Source of the DNA: an uncultured Maribacter sp.
GTDB lineage: Bacteria; Bacteroidota; Bacteroidia; Flavobacteriales; Flavobacteriaceae
Direction of reading: 5' to 3'
Length of the DNA stretch: 12,105 bases
Assembly (NCBI GenBank): GCA_905479535.1
Contig: CAJQMW010000567.1
Coordinates: 1-12,105, forward strand
This document shows, piece by piece, positions 6,001 through 12,105 of the stretch; position 1 is the first letter of the stretch; every line of letters begins with the position of its first letter. The notes beneath the pieces were generated by a model. That model ran no database searches. It saw only the letters and a list, made by a program, of their open reading frames with translations, and was not told where the DNA came from. The position numbers and the translations under genes were made by a program.

Positions 6001-7638
6001 TCAATCTACTTTAAATCCCGGTCCCTTAACAAATCTTCCTGCGTGGGCTCCCGTGTGTTCTCCATTATCCAATACTTGAATACCATTGACAAAAACATGC
6101 CGTACTCCCTCGGCATATTGGTGTGGGTCTGTAAAAGCAGCTTTGTCATTTACTTTTTCAGGGTCAAATACCACGATATCGGCAAAGTTACCAAGGGCAA
6201 GCGTCCCACGTTTTTTAAGTTTTAGATTGCTTGCGGGTAAGGAGGTAAGCTTACGTATGCCTTCTTGTAGCGAAATGGTTCCCTCCTCCCTAACAAATTT
6301 GCCCAATACCCTTATGAATGAGCCGTAGGCCCGTGGATGTGTGCTTTGTTGGACGAATACGCCTTCGTTCGTATAAGAACCGGCATCGGAACAAAAACTT
6401 ACCCATGGTAAAGCGACTTTTTTACCGATATTTTCTTCGGACATGGAGAAGTAGACCACCTGTATCCTACTTTGATCCTTTGTAATTAAGTTAACCACTG
6501 TTTCCTCTTTGGTCATTCCCCATTCTTTTGCCAATTCCGGAAGATATTTGCCCGTATACTTTCTAAGCGAATCTGTTTTAAAACCTACTAGTAAAATCGT
6601 TTCAGGAGCGTTTCTGAACTCCAGTTCGGCTATGGCTCCTGACTTATTTTCGAGGATGCTTAAACGCTCCAACATCGCATCAATTCCACCTTCTCGTGCC
6701 CAATCTGGCAATTGAACATGCAATCCTGTTGAGCTTGCGTTGTAGGTATAGATGTCAGCGGTGATTGGAAGTCCTACGTTTCGTGCCGAATCAATTTTCG
6801 CTATGGCCAAATCCAGTTTAGGCCAATTCTTCTTTTGGGAAGCTTTCAAGTGATATACTTCTGCAGGAAGATTTGCTTCTTTTGAAATACGGATTAGTTC
6901 GTCAATGCTTTCCAAGAGTTTGTCCCCCTCGTTTCTTATATGTGATATGTACATACCGTTATAGTCGCTTGCAACCTTGGATAATTCAATGAGTTCCTCG
7001 GTATCCGCGTACATACTTGGCGCATAGAGCAGTGAACTGGATAACCCGACCGCTCCCTCTTTCATCGCGTTCGCGGTCAACTCTTTCATTTTTTCTAATT
7101 CTTCCGCTGTGGCCGGTCTATTTTCATATCCGATTACATATTGCCTTAATGTACCGTTTCCCACGAAGGAAGCTACATTGGTAGATACGCCTTTATCCTC
7201 CAAATATTGCAAATATTCCCCCAAGGTAGTCCACGGGACATCAAAAGTAATGTCCCCTTGGTCATTTAGCATTTCTTCTTTCATGGAAGGATTTAATGGT
7301 CCCATGGAACGTCCTTCCCCTAGAACTTCTAGGGTAACCCCTTGGCGTATATCACTTTGTGAGCGTCCATCCTCAAGTAGCGAAACATTTGCCCAACTTA
7401 GCATGTTTATAAATCCTGGGGCGACGGCCTTGCCGGCGGCATCTATCTGCTTTTTTCCCTGCAAGGTTTTCGGCTGACCAATTTTTGCAATGGTATCCGA
7501 GTTTACAGCGATGTCACCTAGATAGGGCTCCTGACCTGAGCCATCATAAATAAGGGCATTCGTCAATACTAAGTCATAATTGGGTTGTTCTTGGCAGCAA
7601 ACAAATAGTAAGGTAAGCAGTAAAGGAAGATATTTCAT
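6001..7638 (-). CDS. N-acyl-D-amino-acid deacylase-family amidohydrolase lipoprotein lacking the HxH motif
   Basis: This encodes a 545-residue member of the amidohydrolase superfamily, closest in pattern to D-aminoacylases. The signal peptide ends in FVCC, with lipidation at Cys14 or Cys15. A beta-sandwich start (YDLVLTNALIYDGSGQEP, 21-38) leads into the barrel. C-terminal elements include KRGTLALGNFADIVVFDP (476-493) and the FVNGIQVLDNGEHTG segment (516-530). Later metal-ligand positions are kept: His233 in YISHIRNEGD, His263 in VYHLKAS, and Asp418 in FCSDAGS. At the first barrel strand the usual PGFIDxHxHxD reads PGFINMLSWAN (74-84), so both histidines and both acidic residues are replaced. 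The bridging-cysteine motif GNCG reads GEGR (107-110). I recall a broad subgroup with the same NMLSWA variant, so this is probably a functional divergence and not decay; the frame is intact. It is the first gene of the operon. The substrate is unknown and an N-acylated D-amino acid or amino sugar is only a guess. Confidence 0.85.
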   Translation of the reverse strand: MKYLPLLLTLLFVCCQEQPNYDLVLTNALIYDGSGQEPYLGDIAVNSDTIAKIGQPKTLQGKKQIDAAGKAVAPGFINMLSWANVSLLEDGRSQSDIRQGVTLEVLGEGRSMGPLNPSMKEEMLNDQGDITFDVPWTTLGEYLQYLEDKGVSTNVASFVGNGTLRQYVIGYENRPATAEELEKMKELTANAMKEGAVGLSSSLLYAPSMYADTEELIELSKVASDYNGMYISHIRNEGDKLLESIDELIRISKEANLPAEVYHLKASQKKNWPKLDLAIAKIDSARNVGLPITADIYTYNASSTGLHVQLPDWAREGGIDAMLERLSILENKSGAIAELEFRNAPETILLVGFKTDSLRKYTGKYLPELAKEWGMTKEETVVNLITKDQSRIQVVYFSMSEENIGKKVALPWVSFCSDAGSYTNEGVFVQQSTHPRAYGSFIRVLGKFVREEGTISLQEGIRKLTSLPASNLKLKKRGTLALGNFADIVVFDPEKVNDKAAFTDPHQYAEGVRHVFVNGIQVLDNGEHTGAHAGRFVKGPGFKVD

Positions 7639-8046
7639 TGTTTTGATATTTAGGAAAGTTGGCTTTGATTAAATTGAAAATTCACTCCCTATAAAAATAA
7701 CAAAAGAATAAAGCAATGTAAAGTATTTCTGAGGTATTACCCGCCGGTCCTTTCTTATCGGTATAAGAATCTAGACCACTTCGTTTTTAGATGAAAGAGT
7801 AAGGACGGTTTTGAAACCAATTGATGAACGGCACTAAACACCCTCAGGCAAATAAATAGTTCAACGTTCTTAAATTTAATGGTGAAATAAGATATGCTCC
7901 GCCAATGAGATTTGCTATTCAATTATTCCTAAATTTATAACAAATCGAAATTATTTTAGCGTATAGATAATGAAAATCCGCAAGCTGGTATTTTGCTGAA
8001 AAAGGTTCAGTTTGTGAAGTGAATTCATTAAACCTTAAAACTCAAT
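7639..8046. other. Gene-free 408-bp region upstream of the operon
   Basis: The region lies between the helicase stop and the amidohydrolase start, both on the minus strand, and must hold the operon promoter. I find no open frame longer than about 25 codons and no RNA gene. No perfect TAnnTTTG element is visible on the minus strand; TTCTTTTG about 65 bases before the start is one base off. The most structured element is the palindrome at 7752-7769. A small hairpin, CTGAA-N5-TTCAG, sits at about 7996-8010, but it has no T-run and is not a convincing helicase terminator. Confidence 0.6.
7752..7769. promoter_or_regulatory. 18-bp palindrome upstream of the operon
   Basis: A perfect 7-bp inverted repeat (TTCTTAT and ATAAGAA around CGGT) lies about 115-130 bases upstream of the operon start. 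An outer GGTC/GACC pair (7746-7749 and 7774-7777) extends it into a longer imperfect dyad. There is no T-run on either strand, so it is not terminator-like. A dimeric regulator site is the natural reading, but the regulator is unknown. Confidence 0.4.
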
Positions 8047-9600
8047 TTAATCCTCCGGCGGATACCCACGGATTTCTTCAAAGACCCTATCAAAATTCTC
8101 TCTCAAGTAAGAATTCAGTTTTTTTTGATAGTCCAGCTTAAGCCAGCTCAAGAAATTATGCGTGCTTTTGCTGATGCATTTTCCGTAGACCATTATCCTA
8201 TTGTCTATATCCTCTTTTAGGAGTTTTGCCAGGGCAATGGCATCGTAGACATCCTCACTATTTTCAATACAGATATGGGCATGTTGTTCAATAGACCTTT
8301 CCAAGACCACTTTGGAGGATTCTCCGGCAAAAGTAGCCTGCTCATAGGTTTCTTTTATATCAAAATAGGTTGCCTTGGATTTTGGGAATTCTGCACGCAC
8401 TTCATCGGAGAGGTCGTGGATAAAATCACCCTCGATATCCTCGTCATCCCTAATACGGTCCATGTAATAGTTGGGCGATTTGAAAATAGCCTGCCAATCC
8501 AAATCCGCACCCCACGGCCCAAAACGGTACATATTGTTCCCCAAATCAATAACTGTAAAGCTAGATTTATTATTGAGCACTCTAGAACCCCTACCGATCA
8601 TCTGATAATAAAGGGTCAAAGATTTTGTCGCTCTGTTAAGAATGATACTGTCAATGGTAGGTTCATCAAAACCCGTGGTCAGAATACTTACCGAGGTCAA
8701 AATGGCATCAGGGGTTTCCCTGAACCATTTAAGTATCTGTTTTCGTTGTTTTTTGGTCGCAGTATTGTCCAAATGCATTACCGGGAGGCCAGCAGCTTGG
8801 AACGTATGGTAAACCTGTATGGAAGTTTCAATCCCGTTATTAAAAATAAGCGTCTTTTTTCCAGCAGAGTGTTTGGTGTAAGCCTCTAAAAGCTTATTTA
8901 ACATGGCGGGGCTCGTATAAAGGTCAGAAGAGGACTTTACGGTGTAATCCCCATTAGAACCTACCTCTAGAGACGTTAGAGCCATATCGTATTGATACAC
9001 CTCTGCCCTTGCCAAAAAATCGTTTGCGATAAGATTTTGGATGGATTCTCCGGCTATTAGTTCGTCATAATTATCATTCATGGGTAAGTCCTTGTTAGAA
9101 CTTAACGGGGTTGCAGTTACCCCAAGAATAAAGGAATTTTCAAAAAACTTAAATAGTTTGGTAAAAGAATTGTAGTGCGCTTCATCAATAATGACCAGCC
9201 CTACATCTGAAATATCCAATTTGTCATCGTTCAGCCTATTGTTCAGCGTTTCCACCATGGCCACAAAGCAAACATATTGATCCTGGTCGTCTAGATTTGC
9301 CTTACTATTGACTACTTTATTAACTACGCCAAAACTCGTAAGCATCTCCGAAGTCTGGTTACAAAGCTCCACCCTATGGGTCATTACCAAGACTTTTTTC
9401 GAGTGGTTCCTAAGGTATTGACGAACGAGTTCCGAGAAAATAACGGTTTTACCGCCCCCCGTAGGTAATTGGTAGAGTAAGTGATAATCATCCCTCTCAT
9501 TATCAAACTTCTCGAATACTTGTTGAATGGCACCCTCTTGGTAAGTGTAAAGTTCTTTGTCCGTTTTACGGTCCTGTACTTCAAATATGGTCTCTTGCAT
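8047..9600 (-). CDS. SF2 DEAD/DEAH-box helicase
   Basis: This encodes a 517-residue superfamily 2 helicase when started at the ATG at 9600. Motifs in order (residues from this ATG): a Q-like YTYQEGAI (18-25), Walker A LPTGGGKT (45-52), TH.R (motif Ia, near 74-76), DEAH in VIIDEAHYNSF (137-147), TATP (162-165), LIFNNG (251-256), motif V TTGFDEPTID (308-317) and motif VI QMIGRGSR (333-340). The two RecA-like domains are complete. About 150 residues follow, acidic in part (RDDEDIEGD), with no domain I recognise. The protein should use ATP to remodel DNA or RNA. The pattern resembles the RecQ-unrelated, UvrB/type III-like SF2 group common in Flavobacteriia. The frame can be extended to a TTG at 9639 (13 more residues), but the ATG is preferred because TTG is rare and the added residues match no motif. 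It is monocistronic by spacing, with no restriction or defence partner beside it. Confidence 0.9.
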   Translation of the reverse strand: MQETIFEVQDRKTDKELYTYQEGAIQQVFEKFDNERDDYHLLYQLPTGGGKTVIFSELVRQYLRNHSKKVLVMTHRVELCNQTSEMLTSFGVVNKVVNSKANLDDQDQYVCFVAMVETLNNRLNDDKLDISDVGLVIIDEAHYNSFTKLFKFFENSFILGVTATPLSSNKDLPMNDNYDELIAGESIQNLIANDFLARAEVYQYDMALTSLEVGSNGDYTVKSSSDLYTSPAMLNKLLEAYTKHSAGKKTLIFNNGIETSIQVYHTFQAAGLPVMHLDNTATKKQRKQILKWFRETPDAILTSVSILTTGFDEPTIDSIILNRATKSLTLYYQMIGRGSRVLNNKSSFTVIDLGNNMYRFGPWGADLDWQAIFKSPNYYMDRIRDDEDIEGDFIHDLSDEVRAEFPKSKATYFDIKETYEQATFAGESSKVVLERSIEQHAHICIENSEDVYDAIALAKLLKEDIDNRIMVYGKCISKSTHNFLSWLKLDYQKKLNSYLRENFDRVFEEIRGYPPED

Positions 9601-9713
9601 GAAATCTTTTTCTAGAGCCTGTAAAGGTACGATCTTCAAGAGGTTAATGCTAATGAATGAGTCAAAAAGACATCTTTCCCGATGAAAAAGCTGGTGTTAG
9701 GTATTATGCACCT

Positions 9714-9721
9714 TAATTTTG
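9714..9721 (+). promoter_or_regulatory. Candidate -7 promoter element for the pseudouridine synthase
   Basis: TAATTTTG fits the Bacteroidota TAnnTTTG -7 consensus in the divergent gap between the helicase and the pseudouridine synthase. It ends 7 bases before the ATG at 9728, which would make the transcript almost leaderless. No clear TTG lies at -33, so the call is tentative. The element overlaps the alternative TTG start at 9719, which argues against that start if the promoter is real. Confidence 0.3.
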
Positions 9722-9727
9722 TCGAAT

Positions 9728-10345
9728 ATGGGTACACATCGACATTTTAAATTGTACAAGCCATTTGGAATACTCAGTCAATTTACGTCTGGAGAAGAAC
9801 GGCAAATACGAAAGAAACGATTTCTTAGTGAGTTGGGGGTGTTTCCCAAAGGGACGATGCCCATTGGCCGTCTTGACGAGAAATCGGAAGGGCTCCTATT
9901 GCTTACTACAGATGGAAAATTGAGCGATCAGGTCAATAACTCTGGTATAGAGAAAGAGTATTGGGTACAATTGGACGGTCAAATCACAAAGGAGGCCGTA
10001 AAGAGATTAGAAAAAGGATTGGTTATCGGAATTCATGGAACGGCATATAGAACCAAATCCTGTAAAGTTATTCTTTTAGCTCATACACCACTGGTCCCGG
10101 AACCCAACAAAAAACTCAGAATAGGAAGACATCGTGAAAATTCGTGGATAAGCATGACGATAACCGAGGGCAAGTTTAGGCAGATACGAAAAATGACAGC
10201 GGCAGTAGGTTTTCCAACCCTCCGATTAATTAGGGTCCGTATTGGGCATATTCATCTGGACCGGTTGGTAGAGAAGAACATTGAAACAGTTGATTTAAGT
10301 CGTTTCAGCATTCAAGAAGAAGGACTTCTTCCAAGCGGAAATTGA
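9728..10345 (+). CDS. rluE: 23S rRNA pseudouridine synthase, RluE-like (RsuA family)
   Basis: This encodes a 205-residue protein without an S4 domain. Short length, KLYKPFGILSQF near the N-terminus and PTLRLIRVRIGH near the C-terminus together point to RluE, which in E. coli modifies U2457 of 23S rRNA. The catalytic aspartate is Asp50 in PIGRLDEKSEGLLLLTTDG, the diagnostic RsuA-family motif. EGKFRQIRKMTAAVGFPTLR (145 onward) is the family's second conserved block. The enzyme is cytoplasmic. The ATG at 9728 is chosen over the TTG at 9719, which would add only three residues. The gene is divergent from the helicase and convergent with the EamA transporter, so it is likely transcribed alone. Other RsuA-family members such as RsuA, RluB or RluF normally carry an S4 domain, so they are less likely. 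Confidence 0.9.
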   Translation: MGTHRHFKLYKPFGILSQFTSGEERQIRKKRFLSELGVFPKGTMPIGRLDEKSEGLLLLTTDGKLSDQVNNSGIEKEYWVQLDGQITKEAVKRLEKGLVIGIHGTAYRTKSCKVILLAHTPLVPEPNKKLRIGRHRENSWISMTITEGKFRQIRKMTAAVGFPTLRLIRVRIGHIHLDRLVEKNIETVDLSRFSIQEEGLLPSGN

Positions 10346-10376
10346 ATTTTCTCAAGGTCCTCTAAATTGTATTGAT

Positions 10377-10411
10377 GAACCTATCTAAAAAATCAGATTT
10401 TAGGTTCTTTT
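10377..10411 (+). terminator. Hairpin terminator between convergent genes, overlapping the eamA end
   Basis: GAACCTA (10377-10383) pairs perfectly with TAGGTTC (10401-10407). An inner ATCT/AGAT pairing (10383-10386 and 10395-10398) extends the stem, and TTTT follows at 10408-10411 on the plus strand. This fits an intrinsic terminator about 32 bases after the pseudouridine synthase stop. The right arm and loop include the last codons and the stop codon of the converging transporter gene. On the minus strand no T-run follows, so it should work mainly for the plus-strand gene. Confidence 0.55.
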
Positions 10412-11328
10412 GACAAAAAGCGGGAAAACAAAGTCAATTTCTTCTTGGTGTTAATAAAGTAGACGCCCGTAAGAAGTACAATGGCCGCTATGGTAGATTG
10501 TGTAGTAATCGCTTCCTTTAAGAAATACCAACCTAGGAACATAGCTATAATAGGGTTTACATAGGAAGACGTGGCCACTTTTTCTGGCGAAACCACGCGC
10601 AGTAAGTAATTGAATGCGGTAAAAGCTACAATGCTTCCAAAAAGGATAAGTAAGATCATGGACCATTGAACAGGTGCGCTCCACGTTAGCGGAGATGTCC
10701 AATTTTCTCCTAAAACAATACTGATCAAAAGTAGCATTACACCACCGGTAAGCATTTGATAACCGGTATTCACAAAGTAATTTGAAGGAAGGTCCGCTTT
10801 ACCCACGAACAAGCTACCGTAAGCCCAACTCAGCATACAGGCAAAAATGAGAAACATTCCCAATAAGGCCCCTTCTTGTGTAATGATCTGTTTTTGGCTG
10901 ACCAATAAGTAGATGCCGATAATGCCCAAAGCAACACCAACCAAGGACATTGGCTGAATTTTTTTACCCTGTAGGATGCGCATTAGGATTAAAACGACTA
11001 AAGGCTGCGCAGAAATTTCCAGAGCGGCAAACCCACTATCCACAAACTTTAAAGCCCAAACCACCACGCCATTTCCAAAGGTGAGAAACAGAAATCCCGC
11101 TATGGCGGTGTTTAAAAACTGTTTTCTGTTGATCCTTAGCGAAAGCCCTAGGATTTTGGCTATAATGAAGATTAAACCTCCGGCGATAACAAATCGCAAA
11201 CCTGCCAACATAAAGGCGGGTAATTCGGTAACGGCAATTTTGTTTAATAGATAGGTAGAGCCCCAAATGACATATATGGCGAAGAAGGCCAGGACTATCA
11301 GACCTGTATTGCGTTTGATTACGGACAT
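10393..11328 (-). CDS. EamA/DMT-family inner-membrane transporter (YedA-like)
   Basis: This encodes a 311-residue integral membrane protein with two EamA repeats, giving about ten predicted helices (roughly 9-25, 36-58, 72-92, 98-118, 127-145, 152-172, 183-206, 221-241, 252-269 and 276-293). Family motifs are IWGSTYL (21-27), GLRF in helix 2, FGNGVVVWAL (84-93), GSIVAFTAFNYLLR (231-244) and SYVNPI (255-260). The order and wording match E. coli YedA and related drug/metabolite exporters. The C-terminus is short, lysine-rich and cytoplasmic. The transported compound is unknown; relatives export amino acids or other small metabolites. It starts 26 bp after the cold-shock-domain gene on the same strand, so the two may be co-transcribed. 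The frame is intact with the ATG at 11328. Confidence 0.9.
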   Translation of the reverse strand: MSVIKRNTGLIVLAFFAIYVIWGSTYLLNKIAVTELPAFMLAGLRFVIAGGLIFIIAKILGLSLRINRKQFLNTAIAGFLFLTFGNGVVVWALKFVDSGFAALEISAQPLVVLILMRILQGKKIQPMSLVGVALGIIGIYLLVSQKQIITQEGALLGMFLIFACMLSWAYGSLFVGKADLPSNYFVNTGYQMLTGGVMLLLISIVLGENWTSPLTWSAPVQWSMILLILFGSIVAFTAFNYLLRVVSPEKVATSSYVNPIIAMFLGWYFLKEAITTQSTIAAIVLLTGVYFINTKKKLTLFSRFLSKEPKI

Positions 11329-11354
11329 AAATCCATAATAAGGTAGAACAACTA

Positions 11355-11813
11355 TTAAATTTTCTTAACACGAACGGCGTTCATGCCCTTCATGCCCTTT
11401 TCAAGCTCGTAAGAAACTTTATCGTTCTCAATGATTTCGTCGATTAAGCCACTAACATGAACAAAGTATTTTTCATTATTCTCGGAATCTATGATAAAAC
11501 CGAAACCTTTAGAACTGTCAAAGAATGATACTTTTCCATTTCTTACAGGATCGAACTCCTCAACATCTCCCTCCTCTTTTTTGGGAATACCAAGGACGAT
11601 ATCCTCTGCCTCTATTTCAACCTTCATTGAAGGATCTGGTGGCGTATCCACTAGATTGCCATTGAAGTCTACATAGGCCAATGGAATACCGGACGTACCA
11701 CTTTCCTTTGCTTCAGCCTTTCGGGCAAGCATTTTTTTTCTCTTGTCTTCGCGTTTCTTTTTACGCTTTTTTTCTTTTTCGGTTTTGTTAAATGTCTGTT
11801 GCGATTTTGCCAT
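11355..11813 (-). CDS. Cold-shock-domain RNA-binding protein with basic N-terminal extension
   Basis: This encodes a 152-residue protein. Residues 1-36 are extremely lysine/arginine-rich (KKRKKKREDKRKK), suited to nucleic-acid contact. Residues 40-88 form an acidic linker. The cold shock domain follows at 90-152: NGKVSFFD (92-99), RNP-1 KGFGFI (102-107) and RNP-2 YFVHVS (116-121), ending in AVRVKKI. The domain binds single-stranded RNA or DNA and acts in the cytoplasm as an RNA chaperone. Unlike classical 65-70-residue CspA proteins, this one has a long N-terminal half, a layout often seen in Bacteroidota. A candidate promoter about 148 bases upstream implies a long 5' leader, as in cspA-type genes, where the leader controls temperature response. 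The transporter gene follows at 26 bp. The start is the ATG at 11813; no Shine-Dalgarno sequence is apparent. Confidence 0.93.
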   Translation of the reverse strand: MAKSQQTFNKTEKEKKRKKKREDKRKKMLARKAEAKESGTSGIPLAYVDFNGNLVDTPPDPSMKVEIEAEDIVLGIPKKEEGDVEEFDPVRNGKVSFFDSSKGFGFIIDSENNEKYFVHVSGLIDEIIENDKVSYELEKGMKGMNAVRVKKI

Positions 11814-11960
11814 AGGTGCTATTAGGAAATTAATTTATTTTAATGGTCATTCTTTTTGGGTACAAACTAGCAATTAGTAAACAAAAGGTTTATACTTTTT
11901 ACTGCCGGATAGATAATTTATTTGATACAATTTTATAAAATGTACCCATTATAACCTTTG

Positions 11961-11968
11961 CAAAGATA
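11961..11968 (-). promoter_or_regulatory. -7 promoter element of the cold-shock-domain gene
   Basis: On the minus strand TATCTTTG is a perfect TAnnTTTG match and is followed by CA, a form common in flavobacterial promoters. It lies 148 bases upstream of the ATG at 11813. A clear TTG at the -33 position is missing; only a TTA-rich stretch is there. The placement predicts a leader of about 140 bases. Confidence 0.5.
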
Positions 11969-12029
11969 AGTTTTCAATTCTAATAATGTTATAATACAAG
12001 CATTTAATTCATCTTAACCCCCATTTTGA

Positions 12030-12105
12030 GTGTCAAAAAAGAAATTATTAAGTCTAGAAAACCACGTAAGTCACTATCCGTTAGCAACTGGAGAATACGG
12101 TATTT
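12030..12105 (+). CDS. Possible start of a plus-strand gene cut by the right edge
   Basis: A GTG at 12030 opens a frame of 25 codons that reaches the window edge without a stop (MSKKKLLSLENHVSHYPLAT and onward). An in-frame TGA lies directly before the GTG, so no earlier start is possible. The lysine-rich first residues and varied composition look protein-like, and the gene would be divergent from the cold-shock gene. The stretch is too short to assign a family, and a competing minus-strand frame also stays open here. The call is tentative. Confidence 0.3.
   Translation, partial: MSKKKLLSLENHVSHYPLATGEYGI

Noticed and set aside
7109..7477. Open plus-strand frame of 122 codons
   Set aside because: It is antisense to the amidohydrolase, with no domain or signal of its own; a shadow of the real gene.
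8275..8889. Open plus-strand frame of 204 codons
   Set aside because: It is fully antisense to the helicase gene, whose motifs are intact across the same bases. Its own translation shows no recognisable domain.
9601..9639. Helicase extended to a TTG start
   Set aside because: The extension adds 13 residues with no motif, while an ATG is available at 9600; TTG starts are rare in this phylum.
11036..11371. Minus-strand frame of 111 codons overlapping the transporter
   Set aside because: It is out of frame with the EamA transporter, which has all family motifs; the alternative translation has no membrane segments or known motif.
12007..12105. Minus-strand frame of 33 codons open to the right edge, possible 3' end of a gene
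   Set aside because: It is short, has no recognisable sequence, and competes with a plus-strand frame with a start codon at 12030. Not enough to call.
1..12105. Defence island, prophage, insertion sequence, CRISPR array or biosynthetic cluster
   Set aside because: The lone helicase has no nuclease or methylase partner. No transposase, integrase, phage structural gene or regularly spaced repeat was found on either strand.

Overview
The window looks like chromosomal DNA of a marine-type member of the Bacteroidota, most likely Flavobacteriaceae. This is inferred from the AT-rich intergenic DNA, the near absence of Shine-Dalgarno sequences, TAnnTTTG-type -7 promoter elements, a DUF4251 lipoprotein, and a lysine-rich cold-shock-domain protein of a type common in that phylum. 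No species can be named from the sequence alone.

Layout from left to right. (1) 1-1441, minus strand: a secreted protein with MORN/YwqK-like repeats, cut off by the left edge of the window. (2) 1581-2129, minus: a small DUF4251 lipoprotein. (3) 2130-2533: a gene-free stretch holding a REP-like double hairpin and a good intrinsic terminator. (4) 2534-7638, minus: four closely spaced genes (gaps of 38, 38 and 7 bp) that read as one operon ending at that terminator. In transcription order they encode an N-acyl-D-amino-acid deacylase-family lipoprotein, an FAD-dependent amine-oxidase-fold oxidoreductase, a twin-arginine-exported sugar-phosphate-isomerase-like TIM barrel, and a PQQ-dependent sorbosone-dehydrogenase-like lipoprotein. 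(5) 7639-8046: a gene-free stretch with an 18-bp palindrome upstream of the operon. (6) 8047-9600, minus: an SF2 DEAD/DEAH helicase. (7) 9728-10345, plus: an RluE-like 23S rRNA pseudouridine synthase, divergent from the helicase. (8) 10393-11328, minus: an EamA/DMT transporter converging on the pseudouridine synthase, with a hairpin across the junction. (9) 11355-11813, minus: a cold-shock-domain protein with a predicted long 5' leader and its own promoter. (10) 12030-12105, plus: a possible start of another gene running off the right edge.

How the genes work together: the four-gene operon is the only clear functional unit. Three of its four products carry export signals, so it may encode a cell-envelope route that processes an acylated or amino-substituted sugar or polyol. 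The substrate cannot be read from the sequence. The most unusual feature is that the amidohydrolase has lost the N-terminal HxH metal motif while keeping later metal-ligand positions. The right half (helicase, rRNA modification, cold-shock protein, transporter) looks like ordinary housekeeping and accessory chromosome. I found no phage, insertion sequence, CRISPR array, tRNA or rRNA.
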